A DNA stretch of 64,000 bases from the NCBI GenBank assembly GCA_017449675.1, contig JAFTFG010000007.1, positions 23,554 through 87,553 of the forward strand, in the 5' to 3' direction. Position numbers and translations under genes: made by a program. Of this stretch, positions 9,839 to 17,632 are shown one piece after another. Below the pieces are notes generated by a model that was not told the origin of the DNA, made no database searches, and worked only from the letters and a program-made list of their open reading frames with translations. The DNA is from Prevotella sp. (GTDB lineage: Bacteria; Bacteroidota; Bacteroidia; Bacteroidales; Bacteroidaceae). Position 1 is the first letter of the stretch. Each line of letters opens with the position of its first letter.

Positions 9839-11983
9839 CTACTTTAGGTAGTCTTCAAAATATTGCGTGATACGCTCGTGAAGATGTACACTGGCATGCC
9901 CTCGCATGTTATGTAACTCACCGGGATAGGCAAAAAAGTCCGGTTGGGTGCCGGCTTTGACACAGGCATCAAGGAAAGATAAACAATGTTGAGGCACCAC
10001 TGTATTGTCGTTATATCCCGTGATAATCTGTAATTTCCCTTTTAGGTCCTTCGCCTTAGAGAGTAAGGAGGTCTTGGCATAGCCTTCAGGATTTGTCTGG
10101 GGCGTGTCCATATAACGTTCGCCATACATCACCTCATACCATTTCCAGTCTATGACAGGACCACCGGCCACACCAACCTTGAAGACATCGGGGTAGTTGG
10201 TCATCAGGGAGATCGTCATGAATCCCCCGAACGACCAGCCATGTACTCCCAGGCGGTCTATGTCGACATAAGGGAGGGTGCGCAGATAGTCTACTCCCTT
10301 CATCTGGTCTTGCATCTCTATCTGTCCCAGTTGACGGAAGGTGGCTTGCTCAAAGGCCAGTCCACGGTTTTCAGAACCTCGGTTGTCGAGGATGAAGATG
10401 ATATAGCCTTTTTGTGCCATATATGTCTCCCACGAACGGCTATACCAGTGCCATGCAGCCTCGACGTTATGAGCATGTGGCCCGCCATAGACATAAATCA
10501 CAGTGGGGTATTTCTTCGTAGCATCGAAGTCGTATGGTTTCACCATTCGGTAATACAAGTCCGTCACACCGTCAGCCGCTTTGATCGTACCATTCTCGAA
10601 GATAGGTTGACGATAGCCTTTCCAAGGGTCTTTAGCAGTCAGCAGCCGTTGTGTTTTGGCAGTCTTGACATTGACTAAGTCAATGTTACGGGGGACATCA
10701 GGTTCCGTATATTTATCGTAGAACCATGTACCATTCTCCGAGAGTACCGCATGATGGGAGCCGTGACCATTATCCAATAAGGTGCGTTTGCCTGTTCTGG
10801 TATCAAGGCTATAGATATTGCGTTGTAGGGGGTGTCTCTCATTGGAAGCGATGATAATGCTTTTCTGTTGCTCATTGAAGCCCAAGACCTCCTGTATGAC
10901 AAAATGGCCGCTGGTAAGTTGTCTGATCAACTGTCCCTCTTTGCTATATAAATAGAGGTGGTTGTAACCATCGCGCTGACTCTGCATCAAAAACGTATTG
11001 CAGTCCCAAGGTAGGAAACAGATGGGATGCAGGGGTTCTACATATTTGTCGCTGGTCTCCCGATAGAGTGTTGCCGTCTGTTCACCTGTTGTGACATCAT
11101 AACTGACGAGACGGCAGTCGTTTTGATCACGGTTCAGTTCAAACAGGTAGATGGTCTTGGAGTCTGGACTCCAGGAAATATTAGTGAGGTAGGGGACTGC
11201 GGCGGATACACTGTCGCCACACACGGATCCTAATGGAGTTTTGAGGTAGATGGTCTTTCTTGACGGTAAGTCATAGATGCCTATCGTTACTATATGGGTT
11301 GTCTCACCGGCCATTGGGTATTTGTCGGGCTCATGAGAGGCAATACGTGAAAAGATATCTACCTGTGGATAATCTGTAACCATCGATTGGTCCATCCGAT
11401 AGAATGCCAGTCGTTGACCGTCAGGACTCCAGAAGGTACCTTTTTCAATACCGAACTCATTGCGATGGACGCTCTGACCGTAGACAATCTCACGACAACC
11501 GTCTGTTGTCAGTTGGCTTTCCTTATTGTTTGCATCACGAATGTATAATTGGTGGTCCTTGACGTAGGCCACTGCTCTGGATGACTTGTTCCAGTCAGCA
11601 TTTGTCTCTCCCTCACATGTCTGAGTCCATGTGATCTGTTTTTTCTTCCAGTCATAGAGAATCCGTCGCTTGCTATTCTTCAGAAGTACGAGTGTCTCGT
11701 TGGCATAGGGATATTGGGCGGCATACGCAGAATGGAAGTCCTTGCCGATATCCTGGAGGGTGAATACCATCTGCTTTGTTCCTTTCGCATCATAGGTACC
11801 TCCCTCTTCCGCCTCTTGGTACATCAACCGATCGCCCCACCATGTTAACCACAGGTTCTCGGGTTGCAGGTTACGGTAGTTTGTGCCACCAAAGTTAAGG
11901 TCTTCTAGCGTAAACAGTTTGTCTTGGGCCATCACGGAGAGGGTTAGGGATAACAACAGGAGAATGCCTTTAGTCTTCGTCAT
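9839..11983 (-). CDS. Secreted dipeptidyl-peptidase IV-type S9 serine peptidase
   Basis: A 714-residue protein with a signal peptide (MTKTKGILLLLSLTLSVMAQ). An N-terminal beta-propeller (DPPIV_N) is followed by the alpha/beta-hydrolase catalytic domain. The nucleophile motif is GWSFGG, the catalytic Asp lies in GYNDNTVVP and the His in PGELHNM. Such enzymes release X-Pro or X-Ala dipeptides and, in oral and rumen Bacteroidetes, act in the periplasm in peptide use. The C-terminal HWYSRSWETY and DNRGSENRG stretches agree with the S9B subfamily. The start overlaps the end of the upstream methyltransferase gene by 14 bp. Confidence 0.93.
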   Translation of the reverse strand: MTKTKGILLLLSLTLSVMAQDKLFTLEDLNFGGTNYRNLQPENLWLTWWGDRLMYQEAEEGGTYDAKGTKQMVFTLQDIGKDFHSAYAAQYPYANETLVLLKNSKRRILYDWKKKQITWTQTCEGETNADWNKSSRAVAYVKDHQLYIRDANNKESQLTTDGCREIVYGQSVHRNEFGIEKGTFWSPDGQRLAFYRMDQSMVTDYPQVDIFSRIASHEPDKYPMAGETTHIVTIGIYDLPSRKTIYLKTPLGSVCGDSVSAAVPYLTNISWSPDSKTIYLFELNRDQNDCRLVSYDVTTGEQTATLYRETSDKYVEPLHPICFLPWDCNTFLMQSQRDGYNHLYLYSKEGQLIRQLTSGHFVIQEVLGFNEQQKSIIIASNERHPLQRNIYSLDTRTGKRTLLDNGHGSHHAVLSENGTWFYDKYTEPDVPRNIDLVNVKTAKTQRLLTAKDPWKGYRQPIFENGTIKAADGVTDLYYRMVKPYDFDATKKYPTVIYVYGGPHAHNVEAAWHWYSRSWETYMAQKGYIIFILDNRGSENRGLAFEQATFRQLGQIEMQDQMKGVDYLRTLPYVDIDRLGVHGWSFGGFMTISLMTNYPDVFKVGVAGGPVIDWKWYEVMYGERYMDTPQTNPEGYAKTSLLSKAKDLKGKLQIITGYNDNTVVPQHCLSFLDACVKAGTQPDFFAYPGELHNMRGHASVHLHERITQYFEDYLK

Positions 11984-13409
11984 GATTGAACCTCCTTTTC
12001 TTATCGAAATTGCGTCCGTTCTTAAAAGGTTTTCTGGAATCCTTGGATAGTCTGGAGTCTCTAGGATATCTCGTCTCCCTAGTTTCTCTAGGCTTTCTAG
12101 GTTCTTTCTTTTCTAAAGAACGGAACTTAAAGGAACGGATATCGGCCTCTTCGTTCTCTTCTTGCTCTTCCAACCGTTTCTTAAACTCACGCTCTCTCTT
12201 AAAGCGATGCTTTTCTGCCATCTGGCGCTTTTCCTCTTCCGTCTTGACACTACCTCCTTCCTCCCGGAAGATACGCATTTTACCATCAAACATCTGGTAT
12301 TTGCGGAATTCGCATTCCAGACTTCCATTATATAAAGGAATCTTGATAGAGGGTTTCAGACCTATCTGATCAAAGCACTCCTCGCGGTAAGAGAGTATCC
12401 AGGCATCATTACCGATAAACTGGTGCTTCAGTCGCTCACCAATCATTTTATAGGTTCCCAAAAGGTCAGGTGTGGAGATTCGCTCTCCATAGGGCGGATT
12501 GGTGACCATGATGCTTTTTTCCTTGGGTTGCGTGAAATCCTTGAAGTCACGTTGTTCCACCGTGATGTCACTCGTTAAACCGGCTGCACGGGTATTCAGG
12601 CGGGCTGTGTTGACTGCCTTGATGTCAATGTCATAGCCATAGATATGGTGCTTGAAGTCCCGTTCCTGTGAGTCGTCATTGTATATCTTGTCAAATAACT
12701 CAGCATCAAAGTCCTTCCATTTTTCAAAAGCGAATTCCTTACGGAACAGACCTGGAGCCATGTTGCGGGCAATAAGGGCGGCCTCAATCAATAGCGTACC
12801 ACTACCGCACATCGGGTCAATGAAGTCTGATTCTCCATGCCATCCTGTCATTAAAATCATGCCAGCCGCTAAAACTTCATTCAGAGGGGCTTCTACTGAC
12901 TCCTGTCGATAGCCACGACGATGTAATGACTCTCCGCTAGAGTCTAATGATAGGGTGCAGCGGTCTTCTGCAATATGGATATTCAGGCGGATGTCCGGAT
13001 TCGTGACAGAGATATTTGGACGCTTACCCGTCTTTTCACGAAATTGGTCGACGATGGCATCCTTTACTTTATAAGCGACAAACTTTGAGTGGCGGAACTC
13101 TTCTGAGAAGACTACGGCATCTACGGCAAAAGTGGTGTCCAGTTCCAGATATTGTGTCCAGTCTACAGCCTTAACACCTTCGTAAACGTCATCTGCCGAG
13201 AGTGCCTTGAAATGCTTGATAGGTTTTAATATGCGAATAGCGGTATGCAACTGGAAGTTGGCACGGTACATCATTTCTTTGTCTCCGCTGAAGGAAACCA
13301 TGCGGCGTCCTATCTGTACATTTTCCGCACCCAGTTGTGTCAGTTCTTTCGCTAAGACAGGCTCCAGACCCATGAAAGTCTTGGCGATGATTTCAAAATC
13401 TTGTGTCAT
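11970..13409 (-). CDS. THUMP-domain RNA methyltransferase (RlmL/YpsC-like)
   Basis: A 479-residue SAM-dependent methyltransferase. An N-terminal THUMP RNA-binding region is followed by the catalytic domain with DPMCGSGTLLIEAA (SAM motif I) and NPPYGER (motif IV), as in enzymes making m2G in 23S rRNA. The C-terminal 90 residues or so are unusual: charged, rich in Arg/Lys/Glu, with imperfect R-x-x-R-x-S/T-R repeats, probably a disordered RNA-binding tail. I start at the ATG at 13409; the longer frame to 13460 would run through the promoter at 13433-13440. Known RlmL relatives guide the call, but the exact target base is not certain. Confidence 0.88.
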   Translation of the reverse strand: MTQDFEIIAKTFMGLEPVLAKELTQLGAENVQIGRRMVSFSGDKEMMYRANFQLHTAIRILKPIKHFKALSADDVYEGVKAVDWTQYLELDTTFAVDAVVFSEEFRHSKFVAYKVKDAIVDQFREKTGKRPNISVTNPDIRLNIHIAEDRCTLSLDSSGESLHRRGYRQESVEAPLNEVLAAGMILMTGWHGESDFIDPMCGSGTLLIEAALIARNMAPGLFRKEFAFEKWKDFDAELFDKIYNDDSQERDFKHHIYGYDIDIKAVNTARLNTRAAGLTSDITVEQRDFKDFTQPKEKSIMVTNPPYGERISTPDLLGTYKMIGERLKHQFIGNDAWILSYREECFDQIGLKPSIKIPLYNGSLECEFRKYQMFDGKMRIFREEGGSVKTEEEKRQMAEKHRFKREREFKKRLEEQEENEEADIRSFKFRSLEKKEPRKPRETRETRYPRDSRLSKDSRKPFKNGRNFDKKRRFNHDED

Positions 13410-13432
13410 GATGTCTTTATTAAAATATGTTG

Positions 13433-13440
13433 CAAAAGTA
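13433..13440 (-). promoter_or_regulatory. Bacteroidetes -7 element for the methyltransferase gene
   Basis: TACTTTTG on the minus strand, 24 bp before the ATG at 13409. It supports that start and forms a divergent promoter pair with 13503-13510. Confidence 0.6.
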
Positions 13441-13502
13441 CGAATAAATGAGCAAAGCACAAAATAAATTCAGATTTATTTCATTATTCTGAATCTTTTG
13501 TG

Positions 13503-13510
13503 TAATTTTG
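13503..13510 (+). promoter_or_regulatory. Bacteroidetes -7 element for the inositol cluster
   Basis: TAATTTTG, 30 bp before the histidine kinase ATG at 13541. It is the only good promoter match seen upstream of the run 13541-20156, so it probably drives all five genes. Confidence 0.55.
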
Positions 13511-13540
13511 CCACCAAACAATTAAAACAAACGAATTACA

Positions 13541-14800
13541 ATGACAGGTTGGACGTGTTTACTCTTGGTGGATGGCAGTACTTTGATGAGGCTTGACATT
13601 CTGGCTTGGGTAGTGGGTATCCCTATCGTTGTAGCACTGCTTGTTCTGCTGGTCTACCAGTTCCGACAGTATTGTCTGTTGAAAGAAGAATTGGCTCAGT
13701 TGGGCAAGATGAAACGACATAATATCGAGTATGAACTGGTATTGAAAGCCATGAAGTTGTCAACTTGGCGTGTCGATGTCCCAATGGAGGTGATTACTTT
13801 TGAGAGTGACTATCGGGATAAGACAGATAATTTTGTTCCTCCGCCTGGTTCACCGATAGACATTATGTATAATTTGGTGCATGCCGATGACAGGGAGCGT
13901 GTTAAAAGAGAAATGTCAGCCTTGATGGTTGGTAAGGCGGAAGATTTCCATCAGCAATATCAGATGCAAGTACCTCAATCCTCCAAAACATATTGGATAG
14001 AGACCTTTGCGACAATTGATAAGCGTGGTATAGATGGTAAACCTTTGACCATTGTGGGGACTACTATGCGTATTGATGATCAGAAAGAAATAGAACGTGC
14101 CTTGATAGAAGCCCGTAACCATGCGGAGGAGAGTGACCGCCTTAAATCTGCTTTCTTGGCTAATATCACCCATGAGGTACGTACTCCTCTGAATGCCATA
14201 GTAGGCTTTAGCCAGGTCTTGCCGATGGCTCAAAGTGAAGAAGAACGGAATCAGTTGATTAAGTTGATCAACCAGAATAATGCCCATCTACTCAGATTAT
14301 TTGATGATATGATGAACATCTCCAGATTGGAGGCGGGTAATGGTGGCGAGATTGTTAAAGAAGATTTTGACGTATTACCGTTGTTGCGTGAACTGATGGA
14401 TAAATATCTGTCAGTATGTATGGATAAGGGCGTGACCGTTGCTGTCGATGACGCTGCTGAGGACAGGATGATTCGGACGGATCGTGACCGTTTGAAAGAA
14501 ATTCTGAACCAGTATATGAATAATGCGGTTAAGTTCACGGAATCAGGTAGTATTACGATTGGTTATGACAAAAATCCGGCAAGTATCAGATTGTGGGTTC
14601 GTGATACAGGAAAGGGCATCCCTGCTGACAAGTGTAACGAGCATCTGTTTGAGCGGTTTGTGAAAGTAGATGACTTTGTTGCAGGAACAGGTCTTGGTCT
14701 GAGTATCTGTCGGAGTCTTGCTGATTCTTTGGGAGGAACAGTCGGAGTGGAGTCTGTATTCGAGCAAGGATCCACTTTCTGGGTCGAACTTCCATCCTAA
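13541..14800 (+). CDS. PAS-domain membrane sensor histidine kinase
   Basis: A 419-residue protein. A single N-terminal membrane helix (LDILAWVVGIPIVVALLVLLVY) is followed by a PAS-like domain (about residues 65-190), a HisKA domain with the H-box FLANITHEVRTPLNAIVGF, and a HATPase_c domain with N-box NNAVKFT, G1 DTGKGIP and G2 GTGLGLSI. It should autophosphorylate on the H-box histidine. No response regulator is adjacent; the LuxR-type regulator at 21890-22531, at the far end of the same cluster, is a candidate partner. A second ATG at 13586 also gives an acceptable start. Confidence 0.9.
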   Translation: MTGWTCLLLVDGSTLMRLDILAWVVGIPIVVALLVLLVYQFRQYCLLKEELAQLGKMKRHNIEYELVLKAMKLSTWRVDVPMEVITFESDYRDKTDNFVPPPGSPIDIMYNLVHADDRERVKREMSALMVGKAEDFHQQYQMQVPQSSKTYWIETFATIDKRGIDGKPLTIVGTTMRIDDQKEIERALIEARNHAEESDRLKSAFLANITHEVRTPLNAIVGFSQVLPMAQSEEERNQLIKLINQNNAHLLRLFDDMMNISRLEAGNGGEIVKEDFDVLPLLRELMDKYLSVCMDKGVTVAVDDAAEDRMIRTDRDRLKEILNQYMNNAVKFTESGSITIGYDKNPASIRLWVRDTGKGIPADKCNEHLFERFVKVDDFVAGTGLGLSICRSLADSLGGTVGVESVFEQGSTFWVELPS

Positions 14801-14815
14801 GGTGTTGTGAGAACT

Positions 14816-15628
14816 ATGTATAAGATGACCATTGGCTTGATTCAGCGTGCTGCCGTTTTTTCTCCGAATAATGTTGAGAATGATCGGGCGATATTGGAAT
14901 GCGTGTCTCGTGAACTGAAAGGGGAGGACTATCGTATTCTTCAAATGTCGGAAGAAGAACTGGAAATCGCTTTTGAGGCAGATGTCTATGTGTCGATGGG
15001 TCGTGATGAGCATACGTTGCTTTTTCTTGCTGATCAAAAGGCAAAGCGGAAACTAGTGGTCAATACACCAGAAGGGGTTGACCTTTGTAATCATCGAGCC
15101 TCACAGATGCAACTCTTAGAATATCATGGCTTTCCTGTCGCTCCGTTAGAGGGTACAGAGGGCTATTGGGTTAAACGGGGCGATGGCCCTTCTGAACTCA
15201 AGGAGGATGTCGCTTTCGCTGCGACTAAGGCTGAGGCAGTTACTCTGCAAGAGAAAATGTCACTGAGGGGTATTTCTGCCTTTGATGTGAGGGCTCATGT
15301 GACAGGCGATCTGGTGAAGTTCTATGGTGTGTGTGGTACGACATTCTTTCGTTATTATTATCCCAGTGCCGATGGGCATACGAAATTTGGTCATGAAACA
15401 AGAAACGGGCATCCTGCTCATTATTCTTTTGATGAGGATATGTTCCGTGAGACCGTTACTCATGCTGCTGCTCTTCTACAGATTGAAGTGTATGGTGGAG
15501 ATGCTGTCGTCCGCCCGGACGGAAGTTTCGTCTTAATCGATGTAAACGATTGGCCAAGTTTCTCCAGATGTCGGGACGAGGCTGCACAGGCTATTGTTGA
15601 ACGACTGGATCAGTTAATGAAGCATTAA
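14816..15628 (+). CDS. ATP-grasp-like protein of the inositol cluster
   Basis: A 270-residue protein. The C-terminal stretch GGDAVVRPDGSFVLIDVNDWPSF matches the metal-binding end of ATP-grasp enzymes (D...V...G...ID-x-N-x-x-P). The order of elements, including SAFDVRAHVTGDLVKFYG, recalls RimK-type ligases and the ATP-grasp inositol-phosphate kinases (ITPK type). It sits 15 bp after the kinase gene and 2 bp before the HAD phosphatase, next to inositol-phosphate synthase, so a role in phosphorylating or conjugating an inositol compound is an attractive inference. I start at the ATG at 14816, because AAGGTG lies about 11 bp upstream; a GTG at 14807 is too close to it. Confidence 0.6.
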   Translation: MYKMTIGLIQRAAVFSPNNVENDRAILECVSRELKGEDYRILQMSEEELEIAFEADVYVSMGRDEHTLLFLADQKAKRKLVVNTPEGVDLCNHRASQMQLLEYHGFPVAPLEGTEGYWVKRGDGPSELKEDVAFAATKAEAVTLQEKMSLRGISAFDVRAHVTGDLVKFYGVCGTTFFRYYYPSADGHTKFGHETRNGHPAHYSFDEDMFRETVTHAAALLQIEVYGGDAVVRPDGSFVLIDVNDWPSFSRCRDEAAQAIVERLDQLMKH

Positions 15629-15630
15629 TA

Positions 15631-16338
15631 ATGATGGGATATACAAATATCAAAGGCACAAAGGCCTTTATCTTTGATTATGGTGGTACGCTGGATTCTG
15701 GAGGCAACCACTGGGGGAAGGTCCTTTGGCATTCCTATGTCGCTATGGGCGTACCTGTCACGGAAGAGCGTTTTAGGGATGCTTATGTGTATACGGAGCG
15801 TATGTTGGACAAACAACAGATTATTGGGCGAGACTTTACGTTCTATCAGACATTAGATGCTAAGATACGGATAGAACTTGAATATCTCGGAATGACATCC
15901 TATCATTCGCAGTTGCTGGAAAACGTATACCGGCAAGTAGTGAGAAATACTGATCAGAGTAGGCAGGTGCTACACCAACTGAAGAAATATTATCCTATTG
16001 TTTTAGTAAGTAATTTCTATGGCAACCTTATGACCGTCACAGAGGAGTTCGGCTTGTCTGACTGTTTTGATGCTGTCATAGACTCTGCCGTAGTGGGGGT
16101 GCGAAAGCCCGATCCTCAGATTTTCTCCTTGGGAGTGGAGGCTTTAGGTCTGGCTGCTCATGAGATAACTGTCGTAGGCGACAGTATTAAGAAGGATATT
16201 CTGCCCGCTCAGCAGGTGGGGTGCCATACGATATGGATTCGAGGAGAACAATGGTTAGACCTTCCTGTTGATGAGACGATACCGGATGTAATCATTCATA
16301 ATATAAAACAATTAGAACAACTATATGAGACAAATTAA
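15631..16338 (+). CDS. HAD-superfamily hydrolase, likely inositol-phosphate or phospholipid phosphatase
   Basis: A 235-residue HAD hydrolase. Motif I is FDYGGTLDSGG: the nucleophile Asp is present, but the usual second Asp (D-x-D) is Gly. Motif II is VLVSNFYGN, followed by VGVRKPDPQIF and the acidic motif IV VVGDSIKKDI. Inositol-lipid clusters of Bacteroides encode a phosphatase that removes phosphate from phosphatidylinositol phosphate, and this gene sits in the matching place beside the inositol-phosphate synthase, whose start overlaps it by 14 bp. The substrate is inferred. The missing general-acid Asp could mean altered or slow catalysis. Confidence 0.75.
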   Translation: MMGYTNIKGTKAFIFDYGGTLDSGGNHWGKVLWHSYVAMGVPVTEERFRDAYVYTERMLDKQQIIGRDFTFYQTLDAKIRIELEYLGMTSYHSQLLENVYRQVVRNTDQSRQVLHQLKKYYPIVLVSNFYGNLMTVTEEFGLSDCFDAVIDSAVVGVRKPDPQIFSLGVEALGLAAHEITVVGDSIKKDILPAQQVGCHTIWIRGEQWLDLPVDETIPDVIIHNIKQLEQLYETN

Positions 16339-17632
16339 TGTTAAACCAACTGACGATAAACTGGGAATCATGATTGTCGGATGTGGTGCTGTTGCCACGA
16401 CATTCATGACAGGGGTGCTGATGGCTCGGCAGGGTCTAGCCAAACCGATTGGCGCATTTACTCAATATGGTAAGATACGAGTGGGAAGGGGGGCGGAGAA
16501 ACGCTATCTTCCGGTTTCAGAGATTGTACCAATAGCATCTTTGGACGATATTGTGTTCGGCACTTGGGATGTCTATCCACAGAATGCCTATCAGGCAACT
16601 ATGTATGCTGCAGTATTGCAAGAAAAGGATATTGCCCCTGTTCGGAAGGAACTGGAAAAAATAGTACCTATGAAGGCGGCTTTCGATAAGAATTACGCCA
16701 AACGGTTGGCTGGTGATCATGTCAAGGATTGTAAGACTCGCTGGGAGATGGTGGAACGGTTGCGTGAGGATATCCGTCGTTTTAAGGAAGAGAAGAAATG
16801 CCGCCGTGTCGTCGTCTTATGGGCGGCTTCCACAGAAATTTATGTTCCTGTGGACGAGAAGGTTCATGGTCGTTTGGAAACATTGGAACGAGCCATGAAG
16901 ATGGATGATCGGGAGCATATCGCACCTTCTATGTGTTATGCCTATGCTGCTCTCGTGGAAGGATGTCCTTTCATCATGGGTGCTCCTAATACAACAGTTG
17001 ATATTCCAGCGATGTGGGAACTGGCTGAGAAAATGAAAATGCCGATTGCCGGTAAGGATTTTAAGACAGGACAGACTTTGGTGAAATCTGGTTTTGCCCC
17101 CATTATTGGAGTACGTAATCTGGGATTGAGCGGTTGGTTCTCTACCAATATCCTGGGTAACCGTGACGGTCTGGTGCTGGATGAGCCGGCAAACTTCCAT
17201 ACAAAGGAGGTATCGAAACTGTCTACCCTGGAAACGATTCTCAAGGCAGATGATCAGCCAGAACTGTATCAGGATTATTATCATAAGGTACGTATCAATT
17301 ACTATCCTCCTCGTAATGACAATAAGGAGAGTTGGGACAATGTGGATATCTTCGGATGGATGAATTATCCCATGCAGATTAAGATTAACTTTCTCTGTAG
17401 AGACTCCATCCTAGCCGCTCCGGTATGTCTGGATTTATGCTTGTTGTGTGATTTGGCTGCGCGTGCAGGGCGATATGGCATACAACGATTCCTGAGTTTT
17501 TTCCTCAAGAGCCCGATGCATGACTATACGCAAGGTGAAGAGCCTGTCAATAATCTCTACCAACAATACACCATCTTGAAGAATGCCATCCGGGAGATGG
17601 GTGGATACGAGGCTGATGAAGAGATTGACTAG
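16325..17632 (+). CDS. ino1: Myo-inositol-1-phosphate synthase
   Basis: A 435-residue NAD-dependent isomerase that converts glucose 6-phosphate to 1D-myo-inositol 3-phosphate (L-myo-inositol 1-phosphate), the committed step to inositol lipids. Seen: the Rossmann loop GIMIVGCGAVATTFMTGV, the VLWAASTEIYV region, the catalytic GKDFKTGQT segment with the conserved lysines, and GWFSTNILGNRDGLVLDEP followed by KVRINYYPPRNDNKESWD. Length and motifs match the bacterial branch found in Bacteroides inositol-lipid clusters. It overlaps both neighbours, indicating coupled translation. Confidence 0.95.
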   Translation: MRQINVKPTDDKLGIMIVGCGAVATTFMTGVLMARQGLAKPIGAFTQYGKIRVGRGAEKRYLPVSEIVPIASLDDIVFGTWDVYPQNAYQATMYAAVLQEKDIAPVRKELEKIVPMKAAFDKNYAKRLAGDHVKDCKTRWEMVERLREDIRRFKEEKKCRRVVVLWAASTEIYVPVDEKVHGRLETLERAMKMDDREHIAPSMCYAYAALVEGCPFIMGAPNTTVDIPAMWELAEKMKMPIAGKDFKTGQTLVKSGFAPIIGVRNLGLSGWFSTNILGNRDGLVLDEPANFHTKEVSKLSTLETILKADDQPELYQDYYHKVRINYYPPRNDNKESWDNVDIFGWMNYPMQIKINFLCRDSILAAPVCLDLCLLCDLAARAGRYGIQRFLSFFLKSPMHDYTQGEEPVNNLYQQYTILKNAIREMGGYEADEEID

